Positions 17,897 to 25,752 of a DNA stretch of 44,550 nucleotides are shown piece after piece. The translations under genes were made by a program, and so were the position numbers. The stretch lies in the NCBI GenBank assembly GCA_948470905.1, contig CAOKQK010000022.1, forward strand, positions 1-44,550. The letters run 5' to 3'. The notes under the pieces were generated by a model that saw only the letters and a list, made by a program, of their open reading frames with translations, made no database searches and was not told where the DNA came from. How positions within the stretch are numbered: the stretch's first letter is position 1; every line of letters begins with the position of its first letter. Source of the stretch: an uncultured Lachnospiraceae bacterium. GTDB taxonomy: Bacteria > Bacillota > Clostridia > Lachnospirales > Lachnospiraceae.

Positions 17897-19627
17897 CTAT
17901 TCCGCCCTCAGTCTGTCCAGGCAGTTCTGGCAGATTGCAACGCCATCTGAGTACATGCCGTCCTGCTCGTGATTAAACCACGTTCCGCACCCCTCGCATA
18001 CATGCACTTCATTGACATACCCGCAGTTCATGCATGTTCCGACGGGAAGTATGTCCTCATTTATACAGATGGCCTCCTCGCCGCATTCACTGCAGCAAAC
18101 ACACTCAGCAGTATCTTCCGGTTCGGTATATTCCTGATAGTCCGTTATTTCATCACAGATAAATTCCGTCACATCGTCTGCTGCCGCTTCGACGCTGCTG
18201 AGCTGATCCTGTATAATGGGCATGTATAAGCCGCTGTCAGCGTCAAATTCCACAGAAGCATTTTTGTATGTTATGTCCGTAATGTGCCGTCTTTTATCTG
18301 TGCCTCCGTATATGCTTAATGTACTGTCGGCGCCTTCCTGGGAATTGATGGACATACTATATGTGAGCGGCAGATATGTGTCATCTACTTTGGACCGTAT
18401 GGACGCTAACTCCCCGCTTTCTCCCCAGTCCACCTGGTGCATTCCGTCAATTTCAATATCTTTTCTGAAATGAAACGCCTCTCTCAAGGTGTTCAGCATT
18501 TCCGATATGCTGTCCCCAAACAGCTCCCTGATCTCGTCATCTGACCTTATAGAAACATGGGCATCCCTTTCTTTGGATTCATGTTCCCATACCGCCTGCA
18601 TTGCCAGCTCAATCTGCTTTTGCTTTTCCACTTCCTCCATTTCCTCATTGGACAGGATCGTTTTGCTTAATTTATCTATCGCCTGTATGAGATCCTCTTC
18701 TATTTTTTCTCCGGATTCCTTTATCTGCCTGTATACGGTTCTGTCTATCAGCTTGTTGTGCATAATATGATTTCTATCCCTTGCATACATAAGGAACCTT
18801 TCTTTGAAATCCGCAGGCAGGTATCTGGAAAACTGATCCTGCCATAAATCAATGTCCACAACTCGCTGCTTTATCAGCAATTCACGGATCTTATTGTCAT
18901 CATATCCCCGCACTCCGTTGAGCAGAAGATTGATTTTTTCATCATATGCCGGAACCCATTTATATCTTTTTAATGTGATCAGCTCCACCAGATCATCAAT
19001 GTCGATGGACATCAGCCTCTCATCCACATTATTAAATGCAGGCGCCTTTGACTTATATTCCTTAAACCTTTTGACATGCTTTTCCCTTATGTTCGATGGC
19101 ACAAAGGAATCCCACCAGGATGTGCCGTACTGCTTGGCCATGACCTCATTGATCAGTTCTCTCATGAGGTTTTCTATTTTGTATACCCTCGGATATAATT
19201 CTACCGATAAGCATTCGGAATCCCTGTCTATGAGCCAGATGATTGTCTTCCAGTCTTTTGCAATTGCCTTTTTGACTGTCAATTTCAGTATTTCCAGATA
19301 ATTATTGTCTTTGTCTGCAACATATGTGTCAGAATAGATTTCCACTTCCAGCTGTTTCAATGCATCGTAGGTTCCATACCGAAATACAATAACCCAATTA
19401 TCGGATTGGCCATTTTCCATACTGTTAAATTCTATCACATAAATATTGCCTTCCTCATCCACCCCTTTTACTGGGTTGGACATGTATTGCAGCTCATCGA
19501 AAGACACCATCAGCCTTTTTATCAAGCCGTTTGCATGAATTTTTTGAAATATCTTCTGAATATATCCGGCTTGATCTGTAATTTCTTCTTCACTATCCAA
19601 AGCAATAAATTTAACCAATAGTCCCAT
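17897..19627 (-). CDS. HEPN-like protein with C-terminal zinc ribbons
   Basis: A 576-residue protein with no family name that can be assigned by eye. Residues about 150-185 (IENLMRELINEVMAKQYGTSWWD) and 278-295 look like a HEPN domain. The second block has R285-N-H-I-M-H290, the RX4H motif of HEPN ribonucleases, in the context RDRNHIMHNKLID. The last ~65 residues contain at least four CxxC-type pairs (CSEC, CMNC, CEGC, CQNC), suggesting two zinc ribbons that could bind nucleic acid or protein. A helical, acidic segment lies between. GGAG sits nine bases before the ATG. The gene stands alone between two AAA-ATPase/nuclease genes. HEPN proteins often act as RNases in toxin or antiphage systems, but no antitoxin or partner gene is adjacent. 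Confidence 0.68.
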   Translation of the reverse strand: MGLLVKFIALDSEEEITDQAGYIQKIFQKIHANGLIKRLMVSFDELQYMSNPVKGVDEEGNIYVIEFNSMENGQSDNWVIVFRYGTYDALKQLEVEIYSDTYVADKDNNYLEILKLTVKKAIAKDWKTIIWLIDRDSECLSVELYPRVYKIENLMRELINEVMAKQYGTSWWDSFVPSNIREKHVKRFKEYKSKAPAFNNVDERLMSIDIDDLVELITLKRYKWVPAYDEKINLLLNGVRGYDDNKIRELLIKQRVVDIDLWQDQFSRYLPADFKERFLMYARDRNHIMHNKLIDRTVYRQIKESGEKIEEDLIQAIDKLSKTILSNEEMEEVEKQKQIELAMQAVWEHESKERDAHVSIRSDDEIRELFGDSISEMLNTLREAFHFRKDIEIDGMHQVDWGESGELASIRSKVDDTYLPLTYSMSINSQEGADSTLSIYGGTDKRRHITDITYKNASVEFDADSGLYMPIIQDQLSSVEAAADDVTEFICDEITDYQEYTEPEDTAECVCCSECGEEAICINEDILPVGTCMNCGYVNEVHVCEGCGTWFNHEQDGMYSDGVAICQNCLDRLRAE

Positions 19628-19709
19628 TTTTTGTTTCTCCTATTTTAAATTTCTGCCTGGGGGAACTTGTTCCGTTCTCTGCGTTCCTGCGCCCCATGCA
19701 TATTGTCTC

Positions 19710-20011
19710 GCTTAGGAACTGTCCGAAAATAACTTGTGCAGATGACGAAGAATCAAAAACCCCGCAGCAAGCAGCAGGGTTTTTGACCCTCGCGGCATTC
19801 GCCAAGGTCCCAGAGAAGTAAACTTTAAGGAAGTATACTTCCTTGGACTTATGACTCATTGCCCGCGGGAATAAATCCGCACAGGCAAGGCGGAAGAAGG
19901 AGGCGTGTGCCAGTGGCACACGTCCAGCACGGACCGGAGCGTAGACCAACGCAGACTGTGTGGATTTAAGCAAGTCAAATGCACAAGTTGTTAATGGACA
20001 GTTCCTTAGGC
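19710..20011. mobile_element. MITE-like ~300 bp element with imperfect terminal inverted repeats
   Basis: The left end CTTAGGAACTGTCC followed by AATAACTTGTGCA (19711-19740) is the near reverse complement of the right end TGCACAAGTTGTTAATGGACAGTTCCTTAGG (19980-20010), with only a few differences over about 31 bases. No transposase frame fits inside. The interior is rich in hairpins: AAAAACCC/GGGTTTTT at 19755-19784, the structured repeat at 19790-19875, GTGTGCCA-g-TGGCACAC, and AAATCCGCACAG pairing with CTGTGTGGATTT. A target-site duplication is not clear. It is best read as a non-autonomous element mobilised by a transposase elsewhere, or as a structured RNA locus with long closing arms. Confidence 0.65.
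19790..19875 (+). repeat. Structured interspersed repeat, copy 2 (inside MITE-like element)
   Basis: It starts CTCGCGGCATTCGCCAAGG and ends GACTCATTGCCCGCGGGAATAA. The inside contains AAGTAAACTT and the perfect palindrome GGAAGTATACTTCC. This copy is the closest relative of the one at 17620-17707. Unlike the other three it is not positioned before a gene in its own orientation. It sits inside the 19710-20011 element. Confidence 0.78.
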
Positions 20012-20407
20012 TTCGGACCGGACAATTCCTTATCCGAACACTCACAGCATTCGCAAGCCCCTGCAGGCTTTGGAGCTTTGCACGCGTAACAATTCACTAT
20101 ATATATCGGCAAAGCGCGCGAAAAGATTACATTACCTGTGTCAACACATTTTAACGGTTTTTTAATTATCTTACACTCACAAAAATTCATCATTGTCTAT
20201 CAGGGATATTTTGGATATAATAAAGAGGAAGCGATTCTACAGAATGGCAGCAATTTTAGAGTACGGAATTGCCTGCCACAAGAAATGATGCTGGGTTCAC
20301 ATACACGCTCAGGCTTTTCATGTATCAGATATGTAAAAGCATCCCTGCCAGGCACTTACTTAACAAAAACATTTTATTTAGTCAGGGCAGATTATTTCTT
20401 ATATTTC

Positions 20408-20416
20408 TGTTATAAT
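20408..20416 (+). promoter_or_regulatory. Extended -10 promoter for AAA-ATPase gene
   Basis: TGTTATAAT is a perfect sigma-A -10 hexamer with the extended TGn element. The -35 position 17 bases upstream (CAGATT) is poor, as is usual for extended -10 promoters. It lies about 215 bases before the start of the AAA-ATPase gene at 20630, so the structured repeat at 20519-20605 would be transcribed in the leader. The remainder of the 20012-20407 stretch is AT-rich and holds nothing else recognisable. Confidence 0.5.
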
Positions 20417-20518
20417 GTAGCTATTATAAATTCAGTACAACAGACGTTGCAAGTCAACAACCCCGCTGCAGAGCACAATGCGTCCGTAGGACGCTATGGT
20501 CATGTCCTTTAGGACATT

Positions 20519-20605
20519 GTGACCCTCGCGGCATTTGTAAGCCAGCTTTTGCCGGCTAAAATATCCATGCAAGCATGGCTATTTTCCTCATTGCCCGCAG
20601 GAATA
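20519..20605 (+). repeat. Structured interspersed repeat, copy 3 (upstream of AAA-ATPase gene)
   Basis: It begins GTGACCCTCGCGGCATTTG and ends CTCATTGCCCGCAGGAATAA. Between the outer arms are two self-complementary hairpins unlike those of the other copies: AGCCAGC-TTTT-GCCGGCT, and a nested AAAATA/TATTTT closing CCATGC-AA-GCATGG. It lies 25 bases before the chosen start at 20630, in the same orientation. An additional hairpin GTCCTTTAGGAC sits just upstream at about 20505-20516. Confidence 0.78.
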
Positions 20606-20629
20606 ATGCAGCAGAAAGGATACGCGCAC

Positions 20630-22204
20630 ATGGGATTTTATCTGAATCCAGGGAATAAGGGGTTCTGGGAATCTATCCGTTCCAGAATTTATGTGGATAA
20701 GACGAACCTAATCGCCTGCACCAACAGGCTTATCAATACGGAAGAAAAATTTATCTGCGTCAGCAGGCCCAGGAGGTTCGGGAAGTCGATGGCGTTGAAA
20801 ATGCTGGCCGCTTACTATAGCAGCGGCTGTGATTCGACCGATCTGTTCAGGGGCAGGAAAGTAGAAAGCGATGATTCCTTTGGGGAACATCTGAACCGGT
20901 ATGATGTGATATTTTTGAACATGCAGCAGTTTTTGAGCGAGGCTTCCCCGGGGATGGTAACGGATTACCTGGTCCGGGAGGTGCTGAGGGATCTTCGGAA
21001 AGAATACGGCGGGATCCTGAACGGAACGGATATCGGGCTTGCTGCTGCATTGAGGGAGATCTATGTGGAGACAGGCAGACAGTTCATCTTCTTGATCGAT
21101 GAGTGGGACTGCGTGATGCGCGAAAGGCAGGAGGCGGAAGATCTTCAGCGGCATTACCTTGATTTCCTGCGTAACCTTCTAAAGGATCAGCCCTATGTGG
21201 CGCTGGCTTATATGACAGGCATCCTCCCTATCAAAAAATATGGCTCCCATTCCGCGCTGAACATGTTCTTCGAGTATTCCATGACGGACCAGAAGGAACT
21301 GGAAGAATACACAGGGTTTACGGAGGAGGAGGTACGGGAATTGTGTGCCCGGTTCGACATGGATTTCCAGAAGACAGGAAGCTGGTACGATGGGTACAGG
21401 TTCAAACGGTTCCGGCACATTTATAACCCCCGGTCCGTGGTGGAAGCCATGCGCTGCCATGACTTCTCGGGTTACTGGACATCCACCGAGACTTATGAGG
21501 CGCTGAAGGTCTATATGGATATGGACTTTGACGGGCTCCGGGCAGATATCGTACAGATGCTGGGCGGCGGCCAGGTCCGGGTAAACACGCGCAGCTTCCA
21601 GAATGACATGCGCACCTTCAAGACAAAGGACGACGTGCTGACACTGCTGATCCATCTGGGATATCTGGCATATGACTCCGCGGCAAAGGAAGCGTTTATC
21701 CCCAACAAGGAGATCATAGGGGAATTTGAGACTGCCATGAGCGTAAGCGGCTGGGCGGAGGTCATGCGCATCCTTAAGGCATCAGAGAAGCTGCTGGCGG
21801 ATACCCTGGCCGGCGACGGGGAAAGCGTCGCCGTGGGGCTGGATAAGGCGCATGCGGAGGCGGCATCCATACTGACCTACAACGACGAGAACAGCCTAAG
21901 CTGCGCCATCGGCCTGGCATATTACAGCGCCAGGAAAGACTATATGCTCGTCAGGGAATTTCCCGCCGGGCGCGGATTTGCGGATGTAGTGTTCCTGCCG
22001 CTGCCCTCCGTGGGCAAGCCTGCACTGATAGTGGAACTCAAGGTTGACAAGAGTGCAGACACTGCCCTCCAGCAGATTAAGGACAGAAAGTACCCCCAGG
22101 CACTGGAAGGATACACAGGGGAGATCCTGCTGGTGGGGATCAATTATGACAGGGAGAACAGGAATAAACCACACAGCTGCGTAATTGAAAAATATGAAAT
22201 ATAA
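20630..22204 (+). CDS. Predicted AAA-ATPase with C-terminal PD-(D/E)XK nuclease-like domain
   Basis: A 524-residue member of the AAA-ATPase_like/PDDEXK_9 group. It has the degenerate P-loop RPRRFGKS at residues 46-53, Walker B FIFLIDEWD at about 152-160, then the conserved GSWYDGYRF segment. The C-terminal nuclease-like core shows GFADVVFLPLP followed by LIVELKVDK. The ATG at 20630 is chosen because AAAGGA precedes it and the family N-terminus (GFYLNPGNKGFWE...YVDKTNL) starts there. Upstream in-frame codons fall in the structured repeat. It is the full-length parent type of the truncated fragment at 14989. It belongs to a different subgroup from the protein at 15811, to judge by the different N-terminus. 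A rho-independent terminator follows. Function is unproven. Confidence 0.9.
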   Translation: MGFYLNPGNKGFWESIRSRIYVDKTNLIACTNRLINTEEKFICVSRPRRFGKSMALKMLAAYYSSGCDSTDLFRGRKVESDDSFGEHLNRYDVIFLNMQQFLSEASPGMVTDYLVREVLRDLRKEYGGILNGTDIGLAAALREIYVETGRQFIFLIDEWDCVMRERQEAEDLQRHYLDFLRNLLKDQPYVALAYMTGILPIKKYGSHSALNMFFEYSMTDQKELEEYTGFTEEEVRELCARFDMDFQKTGSWYDGYRFKRFRHIYNPRSVVEAMRCHDFSGYWTSTETYEALKVYMDMDFDGLRADIVQMLGGGQVRVNTRSFQNDMRTFKTKDDVLTLLIHLGYLAYDSAAKEAFIPNKEIIGEFETAMSVSGWAEVMRILKASEKLLADTLAGDGESVAVGLDKAHAEAASILTYNDENSLSCAIGLAYYSARKDYMLVREFPAGRGFADVVFLPLPSVGKPALIVELKVDKSADTALQQIKDRKYPQALEGYTGEILLVGINYDRENRNKPHSCVIEKYEI

Positions 22205-22221
22205 TAACCCCAAAAGCTAAA

Positions 22222-22246
22222 GGGGCTGTAAAAAAGCCCCTTTTTT
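22222..22246 (+). terminator. Rho-independent terminator after AAA-ATPase gene
   Basis: GGGGCT pairs with AGCCCC across a seven-base A-rich loop and is followed by six Ts. It lies 17 bases after the stop at 22204, in the right orientation for that gene. Confidence 0.88.
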
Positions 22247-22342
22247 ATACAATCTCCCGCATACTCAGCACGTCTGCTGCCCTGCCTTTACGCACTCATT
22301 TAGAGACAGCTGTAAGATTTATTTTAAACATTTCTTTAAGAG

Positions 22343-22389
22343 CCAGGTCATTGCGACTCTGACTCTCGTCCAGCATACCAGGTCATTGC
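22343..22389. repeat. Short direct repeat beside the HTH gene
   Basis: CCAGGTCATTGC occurs at 22343-22354 and again at 22378-22389, the second copy overlapping the end of the minus-strand regulator gene. The distance of 35 bases between starts is not obviously meaningful, and it may be a small tandem duplication. Confidence 0.4.
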
Positions 22390-23120
22390 TGATCCTGGAT
22401 CGTATCATTTAAACCCGATACATTCTTCTTCACCTTTCTCACTGCATAAAGCTCCCGCAGGAGACGGAAATAATGGTATATTGCTCCATTTATCCTTGGA
22501 TTGACCCTGCTCAGGTAATATTCCATCTCACAGGAAAGCCCTTTTATGTCTTTCAAAACATATGCAGGCGAAACTTCAAACAAAGAATATACCTTAAACA
22601 ACATCTCACTGTCAGGAAGACAGGTTCCTTTTTCTACTCCTCTGTACTTTTTAATGTCCATACCCAGGTAATCCGCCATCTCAAACTGTGTTTTCTTCTC
22701 AAATCTTCGGATAAGCATATAGATACTTTCCTGATCGTCTTGTGCGCCTGTAATATACTTCAGCCGACATAGCTGTCTATACCTTTGCGCTTCTGCCTCC
22801 TGCTTCGGTTCCCCCAACCTGCAGCATTCCAGCGAGAGAAGGACGTGAAGATAACATAAAAGCTCTTTGTAACTACAGTTTTTCAATGATTCTTCATGCT
22901 TATGCACGATACGCCTGCCCGTATATATGTAATACAGATCAAGCTCCGAATCCGCCAGGCGCTGCACTTCATGGTATGTAAAGCGCTTAATTGCATGCTC
23001 TGCTTTACTGTAATGCCCCTGCGTGATCTTAAGTTGACGGCTCAACTCCTCCTGTGACAGCTTATGTGCAAGACGTTCTTCCTGCAGCCGTTCCAATACA
23101 TCTTCATACACCATATTCAT
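22383..23120 (-). CDS. XRE-type transcriptional regulator with two HTH domains
   Basis: A 245-residue protein. The N-terminal LQEERLAHKLSQEELSRQLKITQGHYSKAEHA is a clear Cro/CI-type helix-turn-helix. A second HTH-like stretch lies near residues 140-180 (RRFEKKTQFEMADYLGMDIKKYRGVEKG). The start at 23120 is chosen because AAAGGA sits ten bases upstream. A longer start at 23156 lacks a ribosome binding site. It is transcribed away from the second polysaccharide locus and faces the 615-base region before rfbF copy B, so it could control that locus or itself. No operator is proven. Confidence 0.82.
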   Translation of the reverse strand: MNMVYEDVLERLQEERLAHKLSQEELSRQLKITQGHYSKAEHAIKRFTYHEVQRLADSELDLYYIYTGRRIVHKHEESLKNCSYKELLCYLHVLLSLECCRLGEPKQEAEAQRYRQLCRLKYITGAQDDQESIYMLIRRFEKKTQFEMADYLGMDIKKYRGVEKGTCLPDSEMLFKVYSLFEVSPAYVLKDIKGLSCEMEYYLSRVNPRINGAIYHYFRLLRELYAVRKVKKNVSGLNDTIQDQQ

Positions 23121-23373
23121 GGATAACCAGTCCTTTCTATTCCCATTATTATTCATTTTATAGCTTCATCATTTCCTGTGGGATGGCTGATTGTGAATAT
23201 CCATGCATAAAGCTGATCTTTTTGTCATAAACAGCCGCCGTTCTACCCTTCCAGCCTCCCCCTCCCCTATTAATCCCCACAAAAAGACATGATTATGCGG
23301 GTTAATTCTATTAGTGGTAAAAAAAGTGGTCACGCCAACCGGGAAAGGTTGATGCTGGGGGATTTGCCGTGGG

Positions 23374-23392
23374 TTGGCCGCTAAAGGCGGCA
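23374..23392. repeat. 19-bp repeat with GC hairpin, copy 2
   Basis: Identical over 19 bases to positions 1-19 of the window. The flanking bases on the right are also similar (AATTG there, GTTAC here). The two copies are in the same orientation and separate the first locus plus the island from the second locus, so homologous recombination between them would delete about 23 kb. The arms are short, so this would need larger flanking homology or a dedicated recombinase. Confidence 0.55.
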
Positions 23393-23505
23393 GTTACTGA
23401 ACTGGTTCACCAAAAGGTAACAGCTTCTGTGCTTATAGTGCTTTTCTTCCTACTAAAATTGCACGCTTTTCATATCAAGGGGGTAAGATTCAACGAATGA
23501 TATGG

Positions 23506-23533
23506 TTGCAGATAAACTCAAAGTCGCGATAAT
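23506..23533 (+). promoter_or_regulatory. Possible promoter for polysaccharide locus 2
   Basis: TTGCAG and GATAAT are separated by 16 bases, about 200 bases before rfbF copy B. Both boxes deviate from consensus. It is listed only because a promoter is expected in this divergent region. Confidence 0.3.
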
Positions 23534-23735
23534 GGTCATTGTGTTTATTGCGCTATTCTGCCATAACAGAGAAAGCTGTTATCACTGCATCAAAAACATC
23601 AGCGGACCTAAGTTTTAGTGGACCGTCAGCAAGGGACAGACGGCAATACCGGATAATCAATCCGACGATTAGCTGGAGTCTTAACGGACAGCGCGTGTGA
23701 CTATTATGATTCACAGGCCCAGGAGGATACAGGGA

Positions 23736-24518
23736 ATGAAAGTAGTGATTTTGGCCGGCGGATTCGGCACGAGAATTTCAGAGGAGTCGGCGTTCAAGCC
23801 CAAACCAATGATCGAGATTGGCGGTATGCCTATTCTTTGGCATATTATGAAAGAATACTCATATTTTGGGTACAACAAGTTCATCATTTGTGCCGGATAT
23901 AAACAGCATATGATCAAGGAATTATTTGCCGATTATTTCCTCCATACTTCTGACATCACGTTTGACTACACAAAAGGCAATGGCGAGATGATTGTCCACA
24001 ACAAGCACGTGGAACCATGGAAAGTCACGATTGTTGATACGGGTCTTTACACAATGACAGGCGGACGAATTAAGCGAATCAAAGACTATATCGGTAACGA
24101 ACCCTTTCTGCTCACTTACGGTGATGCCGTAGGGGATGTAAATATTCTGGAATTGGTCGATTTTCATAAGACACATGGAAAAATCGGGACAATATCCGTT
24201 TATAACTTTGGACAGAACAAGGGGGTGTTGGACATAGGAAAAGAGGGCGTCGTTAAAGCGTTTAGAGAGAAGTCAAATCTCGATGGCGACCTGATCAATA
24301 TTGGATATATGGTCATGAATCCAGAAATATTTGATCGTATTGAAGGTGATCAAACTGTGTTTGAACAAGAACCATTGAATAGCCTGGTTCAAGACGGGGA
24401 ATTAATCTCACGCACGCATACAGGATATTGGCAATGTATGGATACGTTGAGAGAAAAACAAAAATTAGAAAAACTATGGGACTCGGGTAAGGCGCCATGG
24501 AAATTATGGGAGGATTAA
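23736..24518 (+). CDS. rfbF: Glucose-1-phosphate cytidylyltransferase, copy B
   Basis: A 260-residue RfbF with LAGGFGTRISEES, KPKPM, DTGLYTMTGGRIKRI, YGDAVGDVN and the C-terminal YWQCMDTLREKQKLEKLW. It catalyses CTP plus glucose-1-phosphate to CDP-glucose. The ATG at 23736 is chosen because it gives the canonical MKVVILAGG N-terminus and follows AGGAGG. The upstream in-frame ATG at 23697 adds 13 residues not seen in copy A. It is the first gene of the second locus. Its DNA is somewhat more GC-rich than copy A, which suggests independent acquisition. Confidence 0.95.
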   Translation: MKVVILAGGFGTRISEESAFKPKPMIEIGGMPILWHIMKEYSYFGYNKFIICAGYKQHMIKELFADYFLHTSDITFDYTKGNGEMIVHNKHVEPWKVTIVDTGLYTMTGGRIKRIKDYIGNEPFLLTYGDAVGDVNILELVDFHKTHGKIGTISVYNFGQNKGVLDIGKEGVVKAFREKSNLDGDLINIGYMVMNPEIFDRIEGDQTVFEQEPLNSLVQDGELISRTHTGYWQCMDTLREKQKLEKLWDSGKAPWKLWED

Positions 24519-25577
24519 ATGAGTTTTGATCTAAGTTTTTATAAAGAGAAAAAGGTCCTCCTCACTGGTCACACAGGGTTTAAAGGCTCATGGTTGTCTG
24601 TAATGTTAATAAATGCAGGCGCAGAAGTGATTGGATACTCATCCTGTTCGAAGACAGGAACAAGACTCTTTGAACTTTGCGGCATAAAAGAACAGATTAC
24701 TCATGTTAAGGGAGATGTCAGAGATTTGGATCATCTACTTGAAGTATTCAAGACATACAAGCCGGAAATTGTCATCCACATGGCGGCGCAACCAATCGTG
24801 AGGGATAGTTACAAGAATCCGGTTGGAACATACAGCACTAACGTGATGGGGACGGTGAACATTTGTGAGGCTGTTTTTCAGACGCAAAGTGTAAAGTCTT
24901 TTTTGAACGTGACCACAGATAAAGTATATGAGAATAAGGAATGGGAATGGGGCTATCGAGAAAATGAACCACTTGACGGGTATGATCCGTATTCAAATTC
25001 CAAGTCTTGTTCAGAACTGGTAACTCACAGCTATAAGAATAGCTTTTTCACAGATGAAAGAGTTGCTGTATCCACAGCGAGAGCCGGCAATGTGATCGGC
25101 GGTGGCGATTTTGCCAACGATCGCATAATCCCAGATTGCATTAGGGCTGCAATGAAGGGTGAAGATATTATCGTTCGCAATCCATTTTCTACGCGACCTT
25201 ATCAGCATGTACTTGAACCTGTGTACGTCTATTTGATGATTGCTGCGATGCAGTACCAAAATCTTAAGTACTCGTCATGGTACAACATAGGTCCCGATGA
25301 CCAAGATTGCTTCCAGACAGGTGCTTTAGTTGACCTTTTTGTGAAATGTTGGGGAGGCGGACTAAGGTGGATAGACAAGTCTGATGGCGGTCCTCACGAA
25401 GCAAATTTCCTGAAACTGGATTGTTCAAAGCTCAAAACAACTTTTGGCTGGAAGCCACACTGGAATCTCGAAACGGCTATAGAAAAAGTTGTTGAATGGA
25501 GTAAGGCATGGATGTCAGGAGAAGATGTTCGTCCTGTAATGGATCGGCAGATTAAAGAATTTCAAGCTACGGAGTAG
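24519..25577 (+). CDS. rfbG: CDP-glucose 4,6-dehydratase, copy B
   Basis: A 352-residue extended SDR with TGHTGFKGSW at the N-terminus, NVTTDKVY, catalytic YSNSK and the C-terminal GWKPHWNLETAIEKVVEWSKAW. It makes CDP-4-keto-6-deoxyglucose. The ATG directly follows the rfbF stop and GGGAGG is inside the end of rfbF, so the two are tightly coupled. It is the same length as copy A. Confidence 0.95.
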   Translation: MSFDLSFYKEKKVLLTGHTGFKGSWLSVMLINAGAEVIGYSSCSKTGTRLFELCGIKEQITHVKGDVRDLDHLLEVFKTYKPEIVIHMAAQPIVRDSYKNPVGTYSTNVMGTVNICEAVFQTQSVKSFLNVTTDKVYENKEWEWGYRENEPLDGYDPYSNSKSCSELVTHSYKNSFFTDERVAVSTARAGNVIGGGDFANDRIIPDCIRAAMKGEDIIVRNPFSTRPYQHVLEPVYVYLMIAAMQYQNLKYSSWYNIGPDDQDCFQTGALVDLFVKCWGGGLRWIDKSDGGPHEANFLKLDCSKLKTTFGWKPHWNLETAIEKVVEWSKAWMSGEDVRPVMDRQIKEFQATE

Positions 25578-25646
25578 GCTGTAGGTAATCCCTTTTACTA
25601 GAATGTTAATTCAGTACTTGACATCTGTCTCCTCATAACAGTTGAG

Positions 25647-25677
25647 CATCATCGCTTGCTGCCTGCGCGATGTGATG
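25647..25677. other. Hairpin in the 175-base gap inside CDP-sugar module B
   Basis: CATCATCGC pairs imperfectly with GCGATGTGATG around a short loop. The gap between rfbG and the SDR gene is 175 bases here but only 22 in module A, so sequence was gained here or lost there. No T-run follows the hairpin. An internal RNA processing or regulatory role is possible but not shown. Confidence 0.35.
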
Positions 25678-25752
25678 ACCCCTTACCCTGGAAAAGGGCC
25701 ACATGATTGTTATATAGAAATATGAAACCAAACTATTTTAAGGGGGTATTAC

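Larger units (their letters stand above)
23121..23735. other. Long divergent intergenic region before polysaccharide locus 2
   Basis: This 615-base gap has no credible gene. It contains the 19-bp repeat at 23374-23392, the inverted repeat CATATCA/TGATATG at 23471-23504, and a TAACAG/CTGTTA hairpin near 23560-23580. A weak promoter candidate (TTGCAG at 23506, GATAAT at 23528) is also present. It probably holds the promoter and a long leader for the second locus. No transcription antiterminator gene is visible in the window. Confidence 0.5.

Noticed and set aside
14989..23120. Prophage, integrative element or classical defence island
   Set aside because: No integrase, relaxase, capsid, restriction-modification or known defence operon is seen. 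Only the HEPN-like and nuclease-like families are suggestive.
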